Origin: Microvirga aerophila
GTDB lineage: Bacteria > Pseudomonadota > Alphaproteobacteria > Rhizobiales > Beijerinckiaceae
Direction: 5' to 3'
Assembly (NCBI RefSeq): GCF_003332305.1
Contig: NZ_QOIO01000003.1
Span: 124,001-188,000 of the forward strand
DNA: 64,000 nucleotides
How positions within the stretch are numbered: the stretch's first letter is position 1; each line of letters begins with the position of its first letter. The position numbers were made by a program, and so were the translations under genes. The notes under the pieces are model-generated. The model did not search any database, was not told where the DNA came from, and saw only the letters and a program-made list of their open reading frames with translations. Below, piece by piece: positions 34,323-44,742 of the stretch.

Positions 34323-36851
34323 ATGACGAGTAATGGAATGCGGCGGCTCTTCTGGGCCGCGATGGTTTCGCTAGCCCTTTCGGCAGGTGGTCTGGCTCAG
34401 GCGCAGCAGCCCCAGCCCCAACCCTCCAGTCCGGCCCAAACCCAAAACCTGCCCCAGACGCCGGCCGCTCCCGCGCCGGAAGCTCCGGCCGTTTCCGCCG
34501 ACACCAAGGCGGCGCGCGCCAAGCTCGACGGCTACAAGGCCGATCTCGACCAGAAGGAGCTTGCCCTGCGCGGACGGGCGCAGTCCGACGCGGACCTTCA
34601 GGTTCTGCGCCAGCAGATCGAGCCGATCATCGCCAATATCCGCGCGGTCATCGACGAGCAGGCGCCGAAGCTGGAGGCAAGCCGCGAGCGGTTGAACCAA
34701 CTCGGCCCCAAGCCCAAGGAAGGCCAGCCCGAGGAAAGTCCTGACGTGGCCCGGGATCGGAGCGAGCGGGAAGCCGCCGTCGCGGAGCTCGACGAGACCC
34801 AGCGCCTGGGACGCGCCCTCCTGGTTCAGGCGGAGCAGCTCAACACGCAGATCGGCGACCTGCGCAGATCCGGCTTTACCCGCGCGCTCTTCGAGCAGAC
34901 CGACAGCGTGTTCAGTCCGGGCCTCTGGCTCGCCGTGATACAGGCGATCCCGCGGGAGCTGCGCGCGCAGCAGATCACCTTCACCGACACGCTGGGGCAG
35001 GTGCAGCGCAACAGCTCCCTGGGCGTTCTGCTGATCCTCGGCCTCGCGATCGGCGCCGCCGTCGCGCTTTATGCCGGGCGGCGTTCGATCGCGCCTCGCC
35101 TGGTCCGGCGAGACCCGGCGATCTCCGACCCTGCCCGTCGCAGCCGCCTCCTGGCGGCGCTGGCGGTTCTGCTGCTCGGCGCGGTGCCGGCGATGGCCGG
35201 AAGCTGGATCGTCTGGATCGCATTCGATTCGGCCGACATCTTTCCGCCCCGCCTGGAGCGGGTGGTGGCGGCCCTCCTGCGCGGCCTCGCCTTCATTGCC
35301 TTCGTTCGCGCCCTGGCCGACGCGATCCTGGCGCCTGACCGCTCCCCTTGGCGCTTGGTCTCCATCTCGAATGCGTCGGCCACGCGGATCATGAGTTTCT
35401 CGATCACCCTGGCGACCGTCATGGTAGTCGGAAAAGTCCTCGACGCATTCAACCAGGCCATTGCGGCGGTCCTGCCGATCACGGTCATGACGCGGGCCCT
35501 CTTCGCCCTTGCGTCCGGGTTGATCTTCGCCGAATTGCTGCGCCGGTTCGCCGCCCGGGCGAACCAGGACGAGGCTTGCCTCGGGCCCTACGTGCCGCCC
35601 GAGGTGGATATCGGCGGCCCTGTCCGGACCGTGGGCTGGCTCGCTGTCGCCATCGTCGTCGGAAGCGTGATCGGCGGCTATGTGGCGCTTGCCTCCTTCA
35701 TGGTCGATCAGGTGGTCTGGATCTCGATCCTCATCGCCCTTCTCGTGCTGGCCATCGCGCTGGCGGACGAGTTCATCGGGAACTCCTTGCGTGGGCCGAG
35801 CCGCATCGCCACGACGCTTCAGGCCAATACCGGCCTGCGCCGCCGTTCCCTGGAGCAGATCGGCGTTCTGGCGAGCGGCGCAGCGCGCCTTTGCCTCATT
35901 ATCATGGCGATCCTGCTCGTGCTCGCGCCGTGGGGCATCGAATCCACCGACCTGATGGGGTCCCTGCGGGCCATCTTCTTCGGCTTCAGCGTCGGCGACG
36001 TCACCATCTCCATCTCGTCAATCCTGATCGCCGCCGCGTTGTTCGCCGCAGGCTTCACGGTCACGCGGATCATCCAGCGCTGGCTCGACAACACGTTCCT
36101 GCCCGCGACCGATCTCGATGCGGGCCTACGCAACTCGATCCGCACGGCGGCCGGCTATGTGGGCATCATCACGGCGGGCATGATTGCCTTCACGTATCTG
36201 GGCCTGAGCCTCGAGCGGGTGACCATCGTGGCCGGCGCGCTCTCGGTCGGTATCGGTTTCGGCCTGCAATCCATCGTCAACAACTTCATCTCGGGTCTGA
36301 TCCTTCTCTGGGAGCGCCCGATCCGCGTGGGCGACCTGGTGGTGGTGGGCGACGGGGAGGGCTATGTGCGCCGGATCAACGTGCGCTCCACCGAGATCCA
36401 GACCTTCGACCGGTCGACCCTGATCGTGCCGAACTCCAACCTGATCTCCGGCATTGTGCGCAACCGGGTGCGCAACGACCGGGTCGGGCGCGTGCTCGTG
36501 TCCGTTCCGGTCCCGCGCGCCACGGATCCGGATCAGGTTGCGGAAATCATGCGCCGCGCGGCGCTTGCCCACCGGGAGATCATGAGCGAGCCCACGCCAA
36601 GGGTCCTGTTCAAGAAAGCGACTGAAAACACCATCGACTTCGATCTGGTGTGCTTCGTGGACGACATCGATTCCGCCGGCCGGGTATCGAGCGATCTCTA
36701 TTTCGAGATCTTCCGGGAGTTGCGCAAGCTTACCGCGCCGCCCGAGCCGGCCGCCTCGTCCAGCCCCCCGGAGGAGCCCGAGGAAAAAGCCTCCAAGCCG
36801 GTGGATGAGGATGAAGGCTTAACCCTTCTCAAGGATAAATCTCCGGCATGA
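34323..36851 (+). CDS. Mechanosensitive ion channel, DUF3772-MscS type
   Basis: An 842-residue inner-membrane protein. A signal peptide (FWAAMVSLALSAGGLAQA) leads into a Pro/Gln-rich segment and a periplasmic coiled DUF3772 domain (residues about 60-190, DLDQKELALRGRAQSDADLQ). Many membrane helices follow. The C-terminal MscS module has the pore helix region LSVGIGFGLQSIVNNFISG and the beta domain WERPIRVGDLVVVGDGEGYV. It should release solutes on hypo-osmotic shock. Its stop overlaps the CAP-lipoprotein start as ATGA. Confidence 0.9.
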   Translation: MTSNGMRRLFWAAMVSLALSAGGLAQAQQPQPQPSSPAQTQNLPQTPAAPAPEAPAVSADTKAARAKLDGYKADLDQKELALRGRAQSDADLQVLRQQIEPIIANIRAVIDEQAPKLEASRERLNQLGPKPKEGQPEESPDVARDRSEREAAVAELDETQRLGRALLVQAEQLNTQIGDLRRSGFTRALFEQTDSVFSPGLWLAVIQAIPRELRAQQITFTDTLGQVQRNSSLGVLLILGLAIGAAVALYAGRRSIAPRLVRRDPAISDPARRSRLLAALAVLLLGAVPAMAGSWIVWIAFDSADIFPPRLERVVAALLRGLAFIAFVRALADAILAPDRSPWRLVSISNASATRIMSFSITLATVMVVGKVLDAFNQAIAAVLPITVMTRALFALASGLIFAELLRRFAARANQDEACLGPYVPPEVDIGGPVRTVGWLAVAIVVGSVIGGYVALASFMVDQVVWISILIALLVLAIALADEFIGNSLRGPSRIATTLQANTGLRRRSLEQIGVLASGAARLCLIIMAILLVLAPWGIESTDLMGSLRAIFFGFSVGDVTISISSILIAAALFAAGFTVTRIIQRWLDNTFLPATDLDAGLRNSIRTAAGYVGIITAGMIAFTYLGLSLERVTIVAGALSVGIGFGLQSIVNNFISGLILLWERPIRVGDLVVVGDGEGYVRRINVRSTEIQTFDRSTLIVPNSNLISGIVRNRVRNDRVGRVLVSVPVPRATDPDQVAEIMRRAALAHREIMSEPTPRVLFKKATENTIDFDLVCFVDDIDSAGRVSSDLYFEIFRELRKLTAPPEPAASSSPPEEPEEKASKPVDEDEGLTLLKDKSPA

Positions 36852-37345
36852 AACGTCTTGCCACCCTCGGCCTCACGGCTATTGCCCTGGCGGCCTGCCA
36901 AAGCGCTCCTGCGCCTCGGGCGACCAGCCAGACTCCCAGCTTCTACGTCTCCATGGCGAAGGCCGATGCGGCGGTGGACGCCGCAATGGCCAGGGACATG
37001 ATCAGCGCCTATCGGGGCAACAAGGGACTGGGGCCCCTGACGCTCGACCCCGCCCTCCAGGCCGCGGCCCAGGCGGAAGCCGACGCCATGGCGTCGGCGG
37101 ACAAGCCGAGTTCGGCCGATGCCTTCAAGTCCCGCCTGGCCGCCTCCGGCGTCAAGGCGCCCGGGGCCAATCTCTCGGCCGGGTATCATACCCTTGCGGA
37201 AGCTTTCTCGGGCTGGCGTGAGAGCGCCCAGCACAACCGGGTTCTCCTCGACCCCCAGGCCAGCCGTATCGGCATCGCCACGGCCTATACGCCGAACTCC
37301 AAGTACAAGGTCTATTGGGCGCTTGTGGTGGCGGCCGACCGCTAG
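36848..37345 (+). CDS. CAP-domain (SCP-like) lipoprotein
   Basis: A 165-residue lipoprotein: signal peptide with lipobox LAAC at residues about 16-19, then a CAP/PR-1-like domain (MISAYRGNKGLGPLTLDPAL, QAEADAM, SGWRESAQHNRVLLDP and IGIATAYTPNSKYKVYWALV). Bacterial CAP proteins are of mostly unknown function at the cell surface. Translation is coupled to the channel gene by the 4-base overlap. Confidence 0.85.
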   Translation: MKRLATLGLTAIALAACQSAPAPRATSQTPSFYVSMAKADAAVDAAMARDMISAYRGNKGLGPLTLDPALQAAAQAEADAMASADKPSSADAFKSRLAASGVKAPGANLSAGYHTLAEAFSGWRESAQHNRVLLDPQASRIGIATAYTPNSKYKVYWALVVAADR

Positions 37346-37443
37346 ACGGCTCTGACCTAGGCCTGGGACAGTCCAGGGATTGTTATCGCGTGTCAAAACG
37401 TTAGGTCTAGGGGATATGGTCCCGCGCCCCTGGGCAGAGGATC

Positions 37444-39330
37444 ATGCAACCCTCATCGGGCGTAGGGCTTTCATCCCACCCCGTGACGTTCATTGGTAGA
37501 CCACGCATGTGGCTGATTCGCCTTTATGTCCGGGTTCTTGGCCAGCTCGGCTCCGATCTTCGCGTCGGGGCTCTGCTGTCCCTTGCCAACGTGGCGCTTG
37601 CGGTCTCGGCCTTCGCCGAGCCGATCCTGTTCGGGCGCATCATCGACGTTCTCACCAGGGCTCAGATCCCTGGCACGCCGCCGATTACGTTCGGGGTCCT
37701 GACGCCTCTCATCGTCGCCTGGATCGCCTTCGGGTTCTTCTCCATCGGGGCCGGCGCCCTCGTGGCCCTCTACGCCGACCGGCTCTCGCATCGGCGGCGT
37801 CTCGCCGTGGTGGCGAACTACTTCGAGCACGTGCTCGAACTGCCGCTGGCATTCCATACCAGCACCCATTCGGGCCGGGTCCTGAAGGTTATGCTCGAGG
37901 GCTCGGGCGGCATGTCCTGGCTGTGGCTCGGATTCTTCCGTGAGCACCTGTCGGCCTTGGTGGCCCTGGTGATCCTGCTGCCGCTGACCGTGTTTCTGAA
38001 CTGGCGGCTTGGGCTTCTCCTCGTGGCGCTCGTCGTCGTCTTCACGGTTCTCACCGCGATCGTGGTGCGCAAGACCGAAAGTCTGCAGGGCTCGGTGGAG
38101 CGCTATCACTCCAATCTTGCGGAACACGCCTCCGATGCGCTCGGCAACGTGCCGGTGATCCAGTCCTTCACCCGGGTGGAGGCGGAGACCCGGTCCTTGC
38201 GGACCATCATCCATCAGCTGCTCCAGGCCCAGAACCCTGTCCTGTCCTGGTGGGCCATCGCCTCCGTGGCGTCGCGGGCGGCGGCGACCATCACGGTGAC
38301 TGCGATCTTCCTGACAGGCACGTGGCTTCACCTCAACGGGCTTGCGACCATCGGCGAGATCGTGATGTTCATGAGCATGGCCACCATGCTGATCGGGCGA
38401 CTGGAGCAGGCGGTCAGCTTCATCAACCAGTTGTTCATGCAGGCCCCGAAACTGCGCGAATTCTTCGAGATCCTCGACACCGCGCCTGCCGTGCACGACA
38501 GGCCCCACGCGAAGAACGTGGAACGCTTCGGAGGCGAGGTCGCTTTCGAGGAGGTGAGCTTTTCCTACGACGGCAAGAGGTCTGCCGTGCAGGACGTGAC
38601 GTTCCACGTCAGGCAGGGCGAGACCGTGGCGCTCGTCGGTTCGACGGGATCCGGCAAATCCACCACCTTGGGTCTCCTGCACCGCGCCTTCGATCCGCAA
38701 TCCGGCTGCATCCGCATCGATGGCGACGACATACGCGACATCTCCCTGGCGTCCCTGCGCCGCAACATCGGTGTGGTGTTTCAGGAGCCGATGCTCTTTG
38801 CGCGGTCGATCCGCGAGAACCTCCAGGTGGGCCGTCCCGAGGCGTCCGATGCCGAGATGATCCAGGCGCTCGAACGGGCGCAGGCGCTCGAATTCATCAC
38901 CCGCCAATCCGACGGCCTGGATACCATCATCGGCGAGCGGGGGCGCTCCTTGTCGGGCGGCGAACGCCAGCGCCTGTCGATTGCCCGCGCGCTTTTGAAG
39001 AACCCGCCGATCCTGATCCTCGATGAGGCGACCAGCGCACTCGACGCCGCCACGGAGCAGAAGCTTCAGCGGGCGCTTGACGAGGTCATGAAGGGCCGCA
39101 CCACCTTCGTCATCGCCCACCGGCTCGCCACCATCCGCAACGCGGACCGCATCCTGGTCTTCGATCATGGACGCGTCGTCGAGACCGGCACGTTCGACGA
39201 ACTCGTGGCGAAGGGCGGGCGCTTCGCGGAGCTCGCCAAGGCTCAGTTCATGGCGACCGACGCCAAGCCGTCTGACGCCAAGCCGAAGGCCGCAAGGAGG
39301 GTTCCGGCGGGTTCGCCTGTCGAGGCGTAA
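37444..39330 (+). CDS. ndvA: Cyclic beta-1,2-glucan exporter, ABC transporter permease/ATPase
   Basis: A 628-residue half-transporter with six N-terminal membrane helices and a C-terminal ATPase. ATPase motifs: Walker [10 protein letters not shown], signature [10 protein letters not shown], Walker B/D-loop [12 protein letters not shown], and switch HRLAT. Overall sequence style matches NdvA/ChvA, which export cyclic beta-1,2-glucan to the periplasm for hypo-osmotic adaptation and host interaction in Rhizobiales. ATG 37444 has AGAGG close by; ATG 37507 ([12 protein letters not shown]) matches the usual NdvA N-terminus but lacks a clear ribosome site. No glucan synthase ndvB gene is nearby. Confidence 0.9.
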   Translation: MQPSSGVGLSSHPVTFIGRPRMWLIRLYVRVLGQLGSDLRVGALLSLANVALAVSAFAEPILFGRIIDVLTRAQIPGTPPITFGVLTPLIVAWIAFGFFSIGAGALVALYADRLSHRRRLAVVANYFEHVLELPLAFHTSTHSGRVLKVMLEGSGGMSWLWLGFFREHLSALVALVILLPLTVFLNWRLGLLLVALVVVFTVLTAIVVRKTESLQGSVERYHSNLAEHASDALGNVPVIQSFTRVEAETRSLRTIIHQLLQAQNPVLSWWAIASVASRAAATITVTAIFLTGTWLHLNGLATIGEIVMFMSMATMLIGRLEQAVSFINQLFMQAPKLREFFEILDTAPAVHDRPHAKNVERFGGEVAFEEVSFSYDGKRSAVQDVTFHVRQGETVALVGSTGSGKSTTLGLLHRAFDPQSGCIRIDGDDIRDISLASLRRNIGVVFQEPMLFARSIRENLQVGRPEASDAEMIQALERAQALEFITRQSDGLDTIIGERGRSLSGGERQRLSIARALLKNPPILILDEATSALDAATEQKLQRALDEVMKGRTTFVIAHRLATIRNADRILVFDHGRVVETGTFDELVAKGGRFAELAKAQFMATDAKPSDAKPKAARRVPAGSPVEA

Positions 39331-39379
39331 CGGATACGGTGTCAAACCGTCACCTGATATCAATTTCCGAGGAATCACC

Positions 39380-40309
39380 ATGGCGCAGGCGACCAAAGAA
39401 CTGTCCCTTCCCGGGTGGTCCGGGCGGTTCACCGTTGGACAGCAGAAAGTCAACGACATTCGGCTGCATTATGCGGAGGCCGGCGACGCCGATGCTCCCC
39501 TGGTCATCCTCCTGCATGGCTTTCCGGATTTCTGGTGGGGGTGGAGACGACAGATGGGGCCCTTGGCGGAGGCCGGTCTGCGGGTCGTCGCGCCCGACCA
39601 GCGAGGCTACAATCTCAGCAGCAAGCCGCCGCGCTTCCAGGCCTACGACCTCGACATCCTGTCATCCGACGTCATCGCGTTGGCCGACGCCTTGGGGAGC
39701 CCGAAGGTTCGGCTCGTGGGACATGATTTCGGCGGGCTCGTCGCCTGGTGGGCGGCCACCTGCCATCCGGACCGGGTGGAGCGGCTCGCGGTCATCAACG
39801 CGCCGCATCCAGAGGTGGTCTCGCCCTATATGCGCCGCCATCCGACGCAGATGATGCGCAGCCTCTACGCAGGATTCTTCCAGCTTCCCTGGCTGCCGGA
39901 AACGGCGCTCTCGGCAGGCAATTTCGCGATGCTGCGGCAGGCGCTCACGGGGAGCAGCCAGGCCGGTGCCTTCACGTCCGCCGATCTGGATCTCTATGAA
40001 CGCGCATGGGCTGAGCCCGGCGCCCTCAAGGCGATGCTCGACTGGTATCGGGCCTTGCGCGTGAAGGCCCAATTGCGCGATGCGCGCGTGACGGTTCCCA
40101 CGCTCCTCATCTGGGGCCAGCAGGATCGCTTTCTCGAGACAGGGCTTGCGGAGGAGAGCCTGGCGTTGTGCGACGCCGCCAGGTCCGTGTTCTTCGAGCA
40201 GGGGTCCCACTGGGTGCAGCTCGAAGAGGTCGATGCGGTCAATCAGGCTCTGGTCGAGTTCTTGCGGCCGGAGCCTCGTCAGCCTTCCGGGCATGTGCCA
40301 GAGGCGTGA
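39380..40309 (+). CDS. Alpha/beta hydrolase, epoxide hydrolase-like
   Basis: A 309-residue protein from ATG 39380 (GAGGAA six bases upstream). Oxyanion motif LLHGFPDFWWGWRRQ, nucleophile Asp in LVGHDFGGLVAWW (an Asp, as in epoxide hydrolases and dehalogenases rather than Ser esterases), acid Asp in LIWGQQDRFLE and His in GSHWVQLE. It likely opens epoxides or hydrolyses a carbon-halogen bond. Its last 71 bases overlap the end of the convergent CNNM gene. Confidence 0.88.
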   Translation: MAQATKELSLPGWSGRFTVGQQKVNDIRLHYAEAGDADAPLVILLHGFPDFWWGWRRQMGPLAEAGLRVVAPDQRGYNLSSKPPRFQAYDLDILSSDVIALADALGSPKVRLVGHDFGGLVAWWAATCHPDRVERLAVINAPHPEVVSPYMRRHPTQMMRSLYAGFFQLPWLPETALSAGNFAMLRQALTGSSQAGAFTSADLDLYERAWAEPGALKAMLDWYRALRVKAQLRDARVTVPTLLIWGQQDRFLETGLAEESLALCDAARSVFFEQGSHWVQLEEVDAVNQALVEFLRPEPRQPSGHVPEA

Positions 40310-41570
40310 TCCGGAGCGCCGTGATGCGGTTGCGGGACTTGCGCAGCACCTGGAAGCGGAAGCCATGGAACGTGAAGATCTGGCCTGTGTTCGGAATGGC
40401 CTGCGCCTCGTGGATCACAAGGCCCGCGACCGTCGTCGCCTCGGCGTCCGGAAGGTTCCAGTCCATGACCCGGTTGAGATCGCGGATCGGCACGGAGCCG
40501 TCCACATTGACCGCGCCGTTGGGTTGAGGCCGCACGCCCTGCACCGAAAGGTCGTGCTCGTCCTTGATGTCGCCGACGATCTCCTCGAGGATGTCCTCGA
40601 GGGTCACGAGGCCCATCACCTCGCCGTACTCGTCCACCACGAGGGCGAAGTGCGTCTTCTTGGCCAGGAAGGCCTTGAGCTGGTCTCGGAGCGAGGTCGT
40701 GTCGGGCACGAACCAGCTCTCGAGGGCGATGGCTTCCACCCGCAGCTTTCCGGCGTCGCCGCCCACCGCGTCGAGGGCGCGCAGCAAGTCCTTGGCGTGC
40801 AGCACGCCGACGATGTTCTCCTGGCTTTCGCGCCAGAGCGGCATACGCGTATAGGGTGAGGAGAGCACCTCGCGGACGATCTCCTCGGACGAGAGATCCG
40901 CGTTGATGGTGCGCATCTTGGTGCGGTGGACCATGACCTCCGAGACCGTCAGATCCTCAAGGTCGAGGAGGCCGCCCAGCATGTCGCGCTCCACCTTGGC
41001 GACGCCGCCCTCCCGGTGCAGGAGGTTGAGCTGGCCCCGGATCTCCTCCGAGGCCGAGAGGATGGGTACGTTCGTGCCGATGTGAATGCCGAAGGGACGC
41101 AGCATGAGCCGCACCAGCCGCTCGATGGCGATGGCGAGCGGTCCGAGAATGCCCACGACCCAGTTCATGGGCCGCGACAGGAACAACGAGACCGTATCGG
41201 GCGACGAGATCGCCAGGGTCTTGGGCAGAACCTCGGCGAAGATGATCACCAGGATCGACATAATGATCGTGGCGTAGAGCGCGCCGCCATCGCCGAAGAT
41301 ACCTACGAGTACGCTGGTCGTGAAGGCCGATACGCCGATATTGACGATGTTGTTGCCGATCAGCACCGTGCCGATGAAGCGCTCGCGGATCTGCAACAGC
41401 CGGTTCACCAGCCCGGCGCGGGTGTCGCCACCCTTTTCCAGCATCAGCATCCGGGCCTTCGATGCGGCCGTGAAAGCCGTTTCGCCCGCTGAGAAGAACG
41501 CCGAGAGAAGAAGACAGAAAACGACGACCAAGCCGGCGAGCCAGAGGTCGACGGAGGGATCCTCAATCAT
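40239..41570 (-). CDS. HlyC/CorC (HCC) family CNNM-CBS transporter
   Basis: A 443-residue membrane protein: DUF21/CNNM domain with four helices (LWLAGLVVVFCLLLSAFFSA start), a CBS pair (DLTVSEVMVHRTKMRTINAD and THFALVVDEYGEVMGLVTLE) and a C-terminal CorC_HlyC domain. The family is tied to Mg2+/Co2+ efflux. The start overlaps the aroB stop as ATGA, giving a co-translated aroK-aroB-CNNM set, a common arrangement in Rhizobiales. Confidence 0.92.
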   Translation of the reverse strand: MIEDPSVDLWLAGLVVVFCLLLSAFFSAGETAFTAASKARMLMLEKGGDTRAGLVNRLLQIRERFIGTVLIGNNIVNIGVSAFTTSVLVGIFGDGGALYATIIMSILVIIFAEVLPKTLAISSPDTVSLFLSRPMNWVVGILGPLAIAIERLVRLMLRPFGIHIGTNVPILSASEEIRGQLNLLHREGGVAKVERDMLGGLLDLEDLTVSEVMVHRTKMRTINADLSSEEIVREVLSSPYTRMPLWRESQENIVGVLHAKDLLRALDAVGGDAGKLRVEAIALESWFVPDTTSLRDQLKAFLAKKTHFALVVDEYGEVMGLVTLEDILEEIVGDIKDEHDLSVQGVRPQPNGAVNVDGSVPIRDLNRVMDWNLPDAEATTVAGLVIHEAQAIPNTGQIFTFHGFRFQVLRKSRNRITALRITPLAHARKADEAPAARTRPEPD

Positions 41571-42694
41571 GGCCGTGATGTGCTGTTTTCATCCTGCAGA
41601 AAGGCCCGGACGCTGGCGACGGGCACGTCGCGCGCGATAAAGCTCTGCCCGATTCCCCGGACCAGGATGAACGTGAGGGCGCCGCCCTTCACCTTCTTGT
41701 CCTGGGCCATGGCGTCGAGGAGTTCGTCGACGGTGCCGCACCCTCCCGGCACCTGGGCGAGGCGCGTGGGCAGTCCGGCTTCGCTCAAGTGAGCCTCGAC
41801 CCGCTCCGCATCCGCAGGCGGGCAGACGCCCAGCGCCACCGAGAAGCGGAACGCCTGGCACATGCCGATGGCAACGCCCTCACCATGAACCAAACGGGCG
41901 GAATCGTAGTAGGTGATGCGCTCGAGGGCATGGCCGAAAGTGTGGCCGAGATTGAGAAGGGCGCGATCCCCGTCTTCCCGCTCGTCCTTGACGACGACGG
42001 CGGCCTTGGCCCGGCAGCTCTGCGCAACCGCCTCGTCGCGCTCCGGCCCGCCGTCAAAAACCCCGCGCCAGTTCGCCTCGCACCAAGCGAAGAAGTCCGG
42101 GTCGTCGATGAGGCCGTATTTCACCACCTCGGCGTAGCCGGCCCGCATTTCGCGGATGGGCAGCGTGTCCAGAAGGGCCGTGTCGGCCAGGACGAGACTT
42201 GGCTGATGAAACGCGCCCACGAGGTTCTTGCCGTGGAGCGAATTGATGCCCGTCTTGCCGCCGACGGAGGAATCCACCTGGGACAGCAGGGTGGTCGGCA
42301 CCTGCACGAGGCGCACGCCCCGGCGCACCACGGCCGCCGCGAAGCCCGCGAGATCGCCCATGACGCCGCCGCCGAGCGCCACCACAAGATCGCCCCGCTC
42401 GACCTTGGCTTCCAGCACCGCGTCGCAAACGCGCTCCAAGGACGCATAGGACTTGGTGGCCTCGCCGGGCGGCAGGGTGATGATGGAGACGCGCAGGCCG
42501 TGCTGCTGCAGCGAGGCCGCGAGGGCTTCGGCGTAAAGCGGCCCCACGTGACCATCCGTCACGATGGCGGCGGTGCGGGCTTCCAGGGCCGCGATGCGGC
42601 TGCCGGCTTCTCCGAGCAAGCCTCGGCCCACCAGGATCTCATAAGCCCTGTCGCCGAGGGGAACCGGGACCGTGGTGATGGATGCAGGCCGCAT
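41567..42694 (-). CDS. aroB: 3-dehydroquinate synthase
   Basis: A 375-residue enzyme of the shikimate pathway converting DAHP to 3-dehydroquinate. NAD site VVALGGGVMGDLAGFAAAV, metal and substrate residues in QVPTTLLSQVDSSVGGKTGI and LLNLGHTFGHALE. The start is ATG 42694 (MRPASITT), 17 bases after the aroK stop; the longer upstream frame lies within aroK and was rejected. Confidence 0.95.
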   Translation of the reverse strand: MRPASITTVPVPLGDRAYEILVGRGLLGEAGSRIAALEARTAAIVTDGHVGPLYAEALAASLQQHGLRVSIITLPPGEATKSYASLERVCDAVLEAKVERGDLVVALGGGVMGDLAGFAAAVVRRGVRLVQVPTTLLSQVDSSVGGKTGINSLHGKNLVGAFHQPSLVLADTALLDTLPIREMRAGYAEVVKYGLIDDPDFFAWCEANWRGVFDGGPERDEAVAQSCRAKAAVVVKDEREDGDRALLNLGHTFGHALERITYYDSARLVHGEGVAIGMCQAFRFSVALGVCPPADAERVEAHLSEAGLPTRLAQVPGGCGTVDELLDAMAQDKKVKGGALTFILVRGIGQSFIARDVPVASVRAFLQDENSTSRP

Positions 42695-42711
42695 CCTGGC
42701 CGCTGCGCCGC

Positions 42712-43338
42712 TCAATGGCGTGAACCTCCGTTTTGCTCCAGCCACTCCGCCACGGCCTTCATGACGTCGATCACGACGCGGTCGTGGGGAGCCTCGTGCG
42801 AATCGACTGTCAGATTGGCCAAGGCGTAGACCGGGTGGCGTATGGCCATGAGCTGGCGCATGGTGCCCTCCGGATCCGGGTTCTGGAGGAGCGGGCGGGT
42901 GGCCCGCTTGCGCACACGGCGCATGAGCACGTCGAGATCCGCCCGCAGCCACACCGAGACTCCGTTCTCGGCAATCCGGGCGCGAGTTTCCTCGTTCATA
43001 TAGGCGCCGCCCCCGGTGGCCAGCACCATCGGCCCTTCCTGCAGAAGACGGCCGATGACCCGGCGCTCGCCATCCCGGAAATAAGCTTCGCCGTGAATGG
43101 AAAAGATATCGGGAATCGACATTCCGGCGGCCGCCTCGATTTCATGGTCGGCGTCGCGAAAAGGAAGGCCAAGCTTCTGGGCAAGCCTGCGGCCGACGGT
43201 GCTTTTTCCAGCGCCCATGAGGCCGACGAGCACGATCGATCGCGCGCCGAGCTGGCGGGTGATTGAGGGGCCGCCATGGCTTCCGATGTCCTGCCCGCCC
43301 TCGTCCACGAGCGAATTGAGGCGGCTGATAGTGTTCAT
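42712..43338 (-). CDS. aroK: Shikimate kinase
   Basis: A 208-residue P-loop kinase: Walker A LVGLMGAGKSTVGRRLA, shikimate-binding DADHEIE and YFRDGERRV, VLATGGGAYMN, and the lid RKRATRPLL. It is about 30 residues longer than E. coli AroK because of an N-terminal extension. It phosphorylates shikimate at O3. First gene of the aroK-aroB-CNNM set. Confidence 0.95.
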   Translation of the reverse strand: MNTISRLNSLVDEGGQDIGSHGGPSITRQLGARSIVLVGLMGAGKSTVGRRLAQKLGLPFRDADHEIEAAAGMSIPDIFSIHGEAYFRDGERRVIGRLLQEGPMVLATGGGAYMNEETRARIAENGVSVWLRADLDVLMRRVRKRATRPLLQNPDPEGTMRQLMAIRHPVYALANLTVDSHEAPHDRVVIDVMKAVAEWLEQNGGSRH

Positions 43339-43475
43339 GCCCTTGTCCTAGCACGGGGCCGGGGGTCTGTCACAAGGGCGTTATTGGGCGAAGGGGACGC
43401 GACCTTGCGCTTGGTCAGGGCTTGCCATTGCGGCCCATGCGTGGTTCTAGCGGGGTAACGCTTCAAGAGGCTCCC

Positions 43476-43625
43476 GTGCCGACTTTACTTCGATTTCTCT
43501 TTGTCGTCGCCATCCTGGCCGGTCTGGGCTTTGCGGCCATGTTCGCGCTCGCGACCTTTGTCGAACCCGACTCCCGGGAGATCACGGTGCCGATCCCGCA
43601 TAACCGCCTGCCCGCGTCTTCATGA
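43476..43625 (+). CDS. Small membrane protein upstream of xerD
   Basis: A 49-residue protein from GTG 43476, with AGAGG 5-6 bases upstream. Most of it is one membrane helix (LLRFLFVVAILAGLGFAAMF) followed by a short periplasmic tail (ATFVEPDSREITVPIP). Its stop overlaps the xerD start as ATGA. No known function. Confidence 0.7.
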   Translation: MPTLLRFLFVVAILAGLGFAAMFALATFVEPDSREITVPIPHNRLPASS

Positions 43626-44554
43626 GCGGCGCGCGCCACGCCAGCCTGTTCCTGGACATGCTCGCAGCCGAGCGCGGCGCTTCGAAGAACACCCTCGACG
43701 CCTACCGGCGCGACCTCGACGATTATCTCGCCTATCTCCGGGAGGCCGGATCGGAACCGGACAAGGCCGCCGCCGCCACGGTGCGCGGATTCATGGCGAG
43801 CCTCGAGGAGCGCGGCCTGAAGGCCACCTCCGCCTCCCGGCGGCTTTCGGCCGTGCGCCAGTTCCATAAATTTCTCTACGTAGAAGGCTACGCCGCCGCC
43901 GATCCGACGGCTGCCGTTTCGGCCCCGAAGCGGGGGCGCTCCCTGCCTAAGGTGCTGTCGGTGGAGCAGGTCGACCGCCTGCTCCAAGTCGCTCACGAGG
44001 AAGCCGGGCGCGAGACCGCGTCACCGGCCGAACGCCTGCGCGCGGCTCGCATGGCCTGCCTGCTCGAACTCCTCTACGCCACGGGCCTGCGTGTCTCGGA
44101 GCTGATCTCGCTCCCGCGCAGCGCCGCCAAAACCCGGGAGCGCTTCCTCGTGGTGCGCGGCAAAGGCGCGAAGGAACGCCTCGTTCCCCTAACGGAAGCG
44201 GCTCGCGAGGCGGCGCGCACCTATTTGGCGCTCCTGGAGGAACGCAATAAGACCGCCGGGTCGTGGCTGTTTCCCGCCGACAGCGAAAGCGGCCATCTGA
44301 CCCGCCAGGCCTTTGCCCGCGACCTGAAGACGGTTGCGGCCGCCGCAGGCCTTCGCACCGACAAGATCAGCCCGCACGTCCTGCGCCACGCCTTTGCGAG
44401 CCACCTGCTCCAGAACGGAGCGGATCTGCGGGTCGTGCAGGAGCTGCTCGGGCATTCGGATATTTCGACCACCCAGATTTATACCCATGTGCTGGATGAG
44501 CGCCTGAAGAGCATGGTGCGGGACCTGCATCCCTTGTCAGGCAGCGACGGCTGA
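43622..44554 (+). CDS. xerD: Site-specific tyrosine recombinase XerD
   Basis: A 310-residue XerC/D recombinase. N-terminal SAM-like domain (MLAAERGASKNTLDAYRRDL); catalytic Arg in ATGLRVSELISL, Lys in VRGKGAKERLVPL, His-x-x-Arg in SPHVLRHAFASHLL, His and Tyr in LLGHSDISTTQIYTHV. It resolves chromosome dimers at dif during division. It is chromosomal and of normal length, distinct from the island integrase at 2416. Confidence 0.95.
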   Translation: MSGARHASLFLDMLAAERGASKNTLDAYRRDLDDYLAYLREAGSEPDKAAAATVRGFMASLEERGLKATSASRRLSAVRQFHKFLYVEGYAAADPTAAVSAPKRGRSLPKVLSVEQVDRLLQVAHEEAGRETASPAERLRAARMACLLELLYATGLRVSELISLPRSAAKTRERFLVVRGKGAKERLVPLTEAAREAARTYLALLEERNKTAGSWLFPADSESGHLTRQAFARDLKTVAAAAGLRTDKISPHVLRHAFASHLLQNGADLRVVQELLGHSDISTTQIYTHVLDERLKSMVRDLHPLSGSDG

Positions 44555-44742
44555 CGGCGCGTCCATTTCGGCTGTTCTCGCGCGTTTCAGCCAGGATGCA
44601 GACTAACCTATGTAAATCGATGAATTTATATTCCTGTTTCTCAATAGAAACGTTCTAAAATACGTATTTGTCGAACTCCTTTAGCAACAAGCACCACCGG
44701 CATGCGTTGTCCGAGTCCATGGCTACGCAACGGTGGAGATAC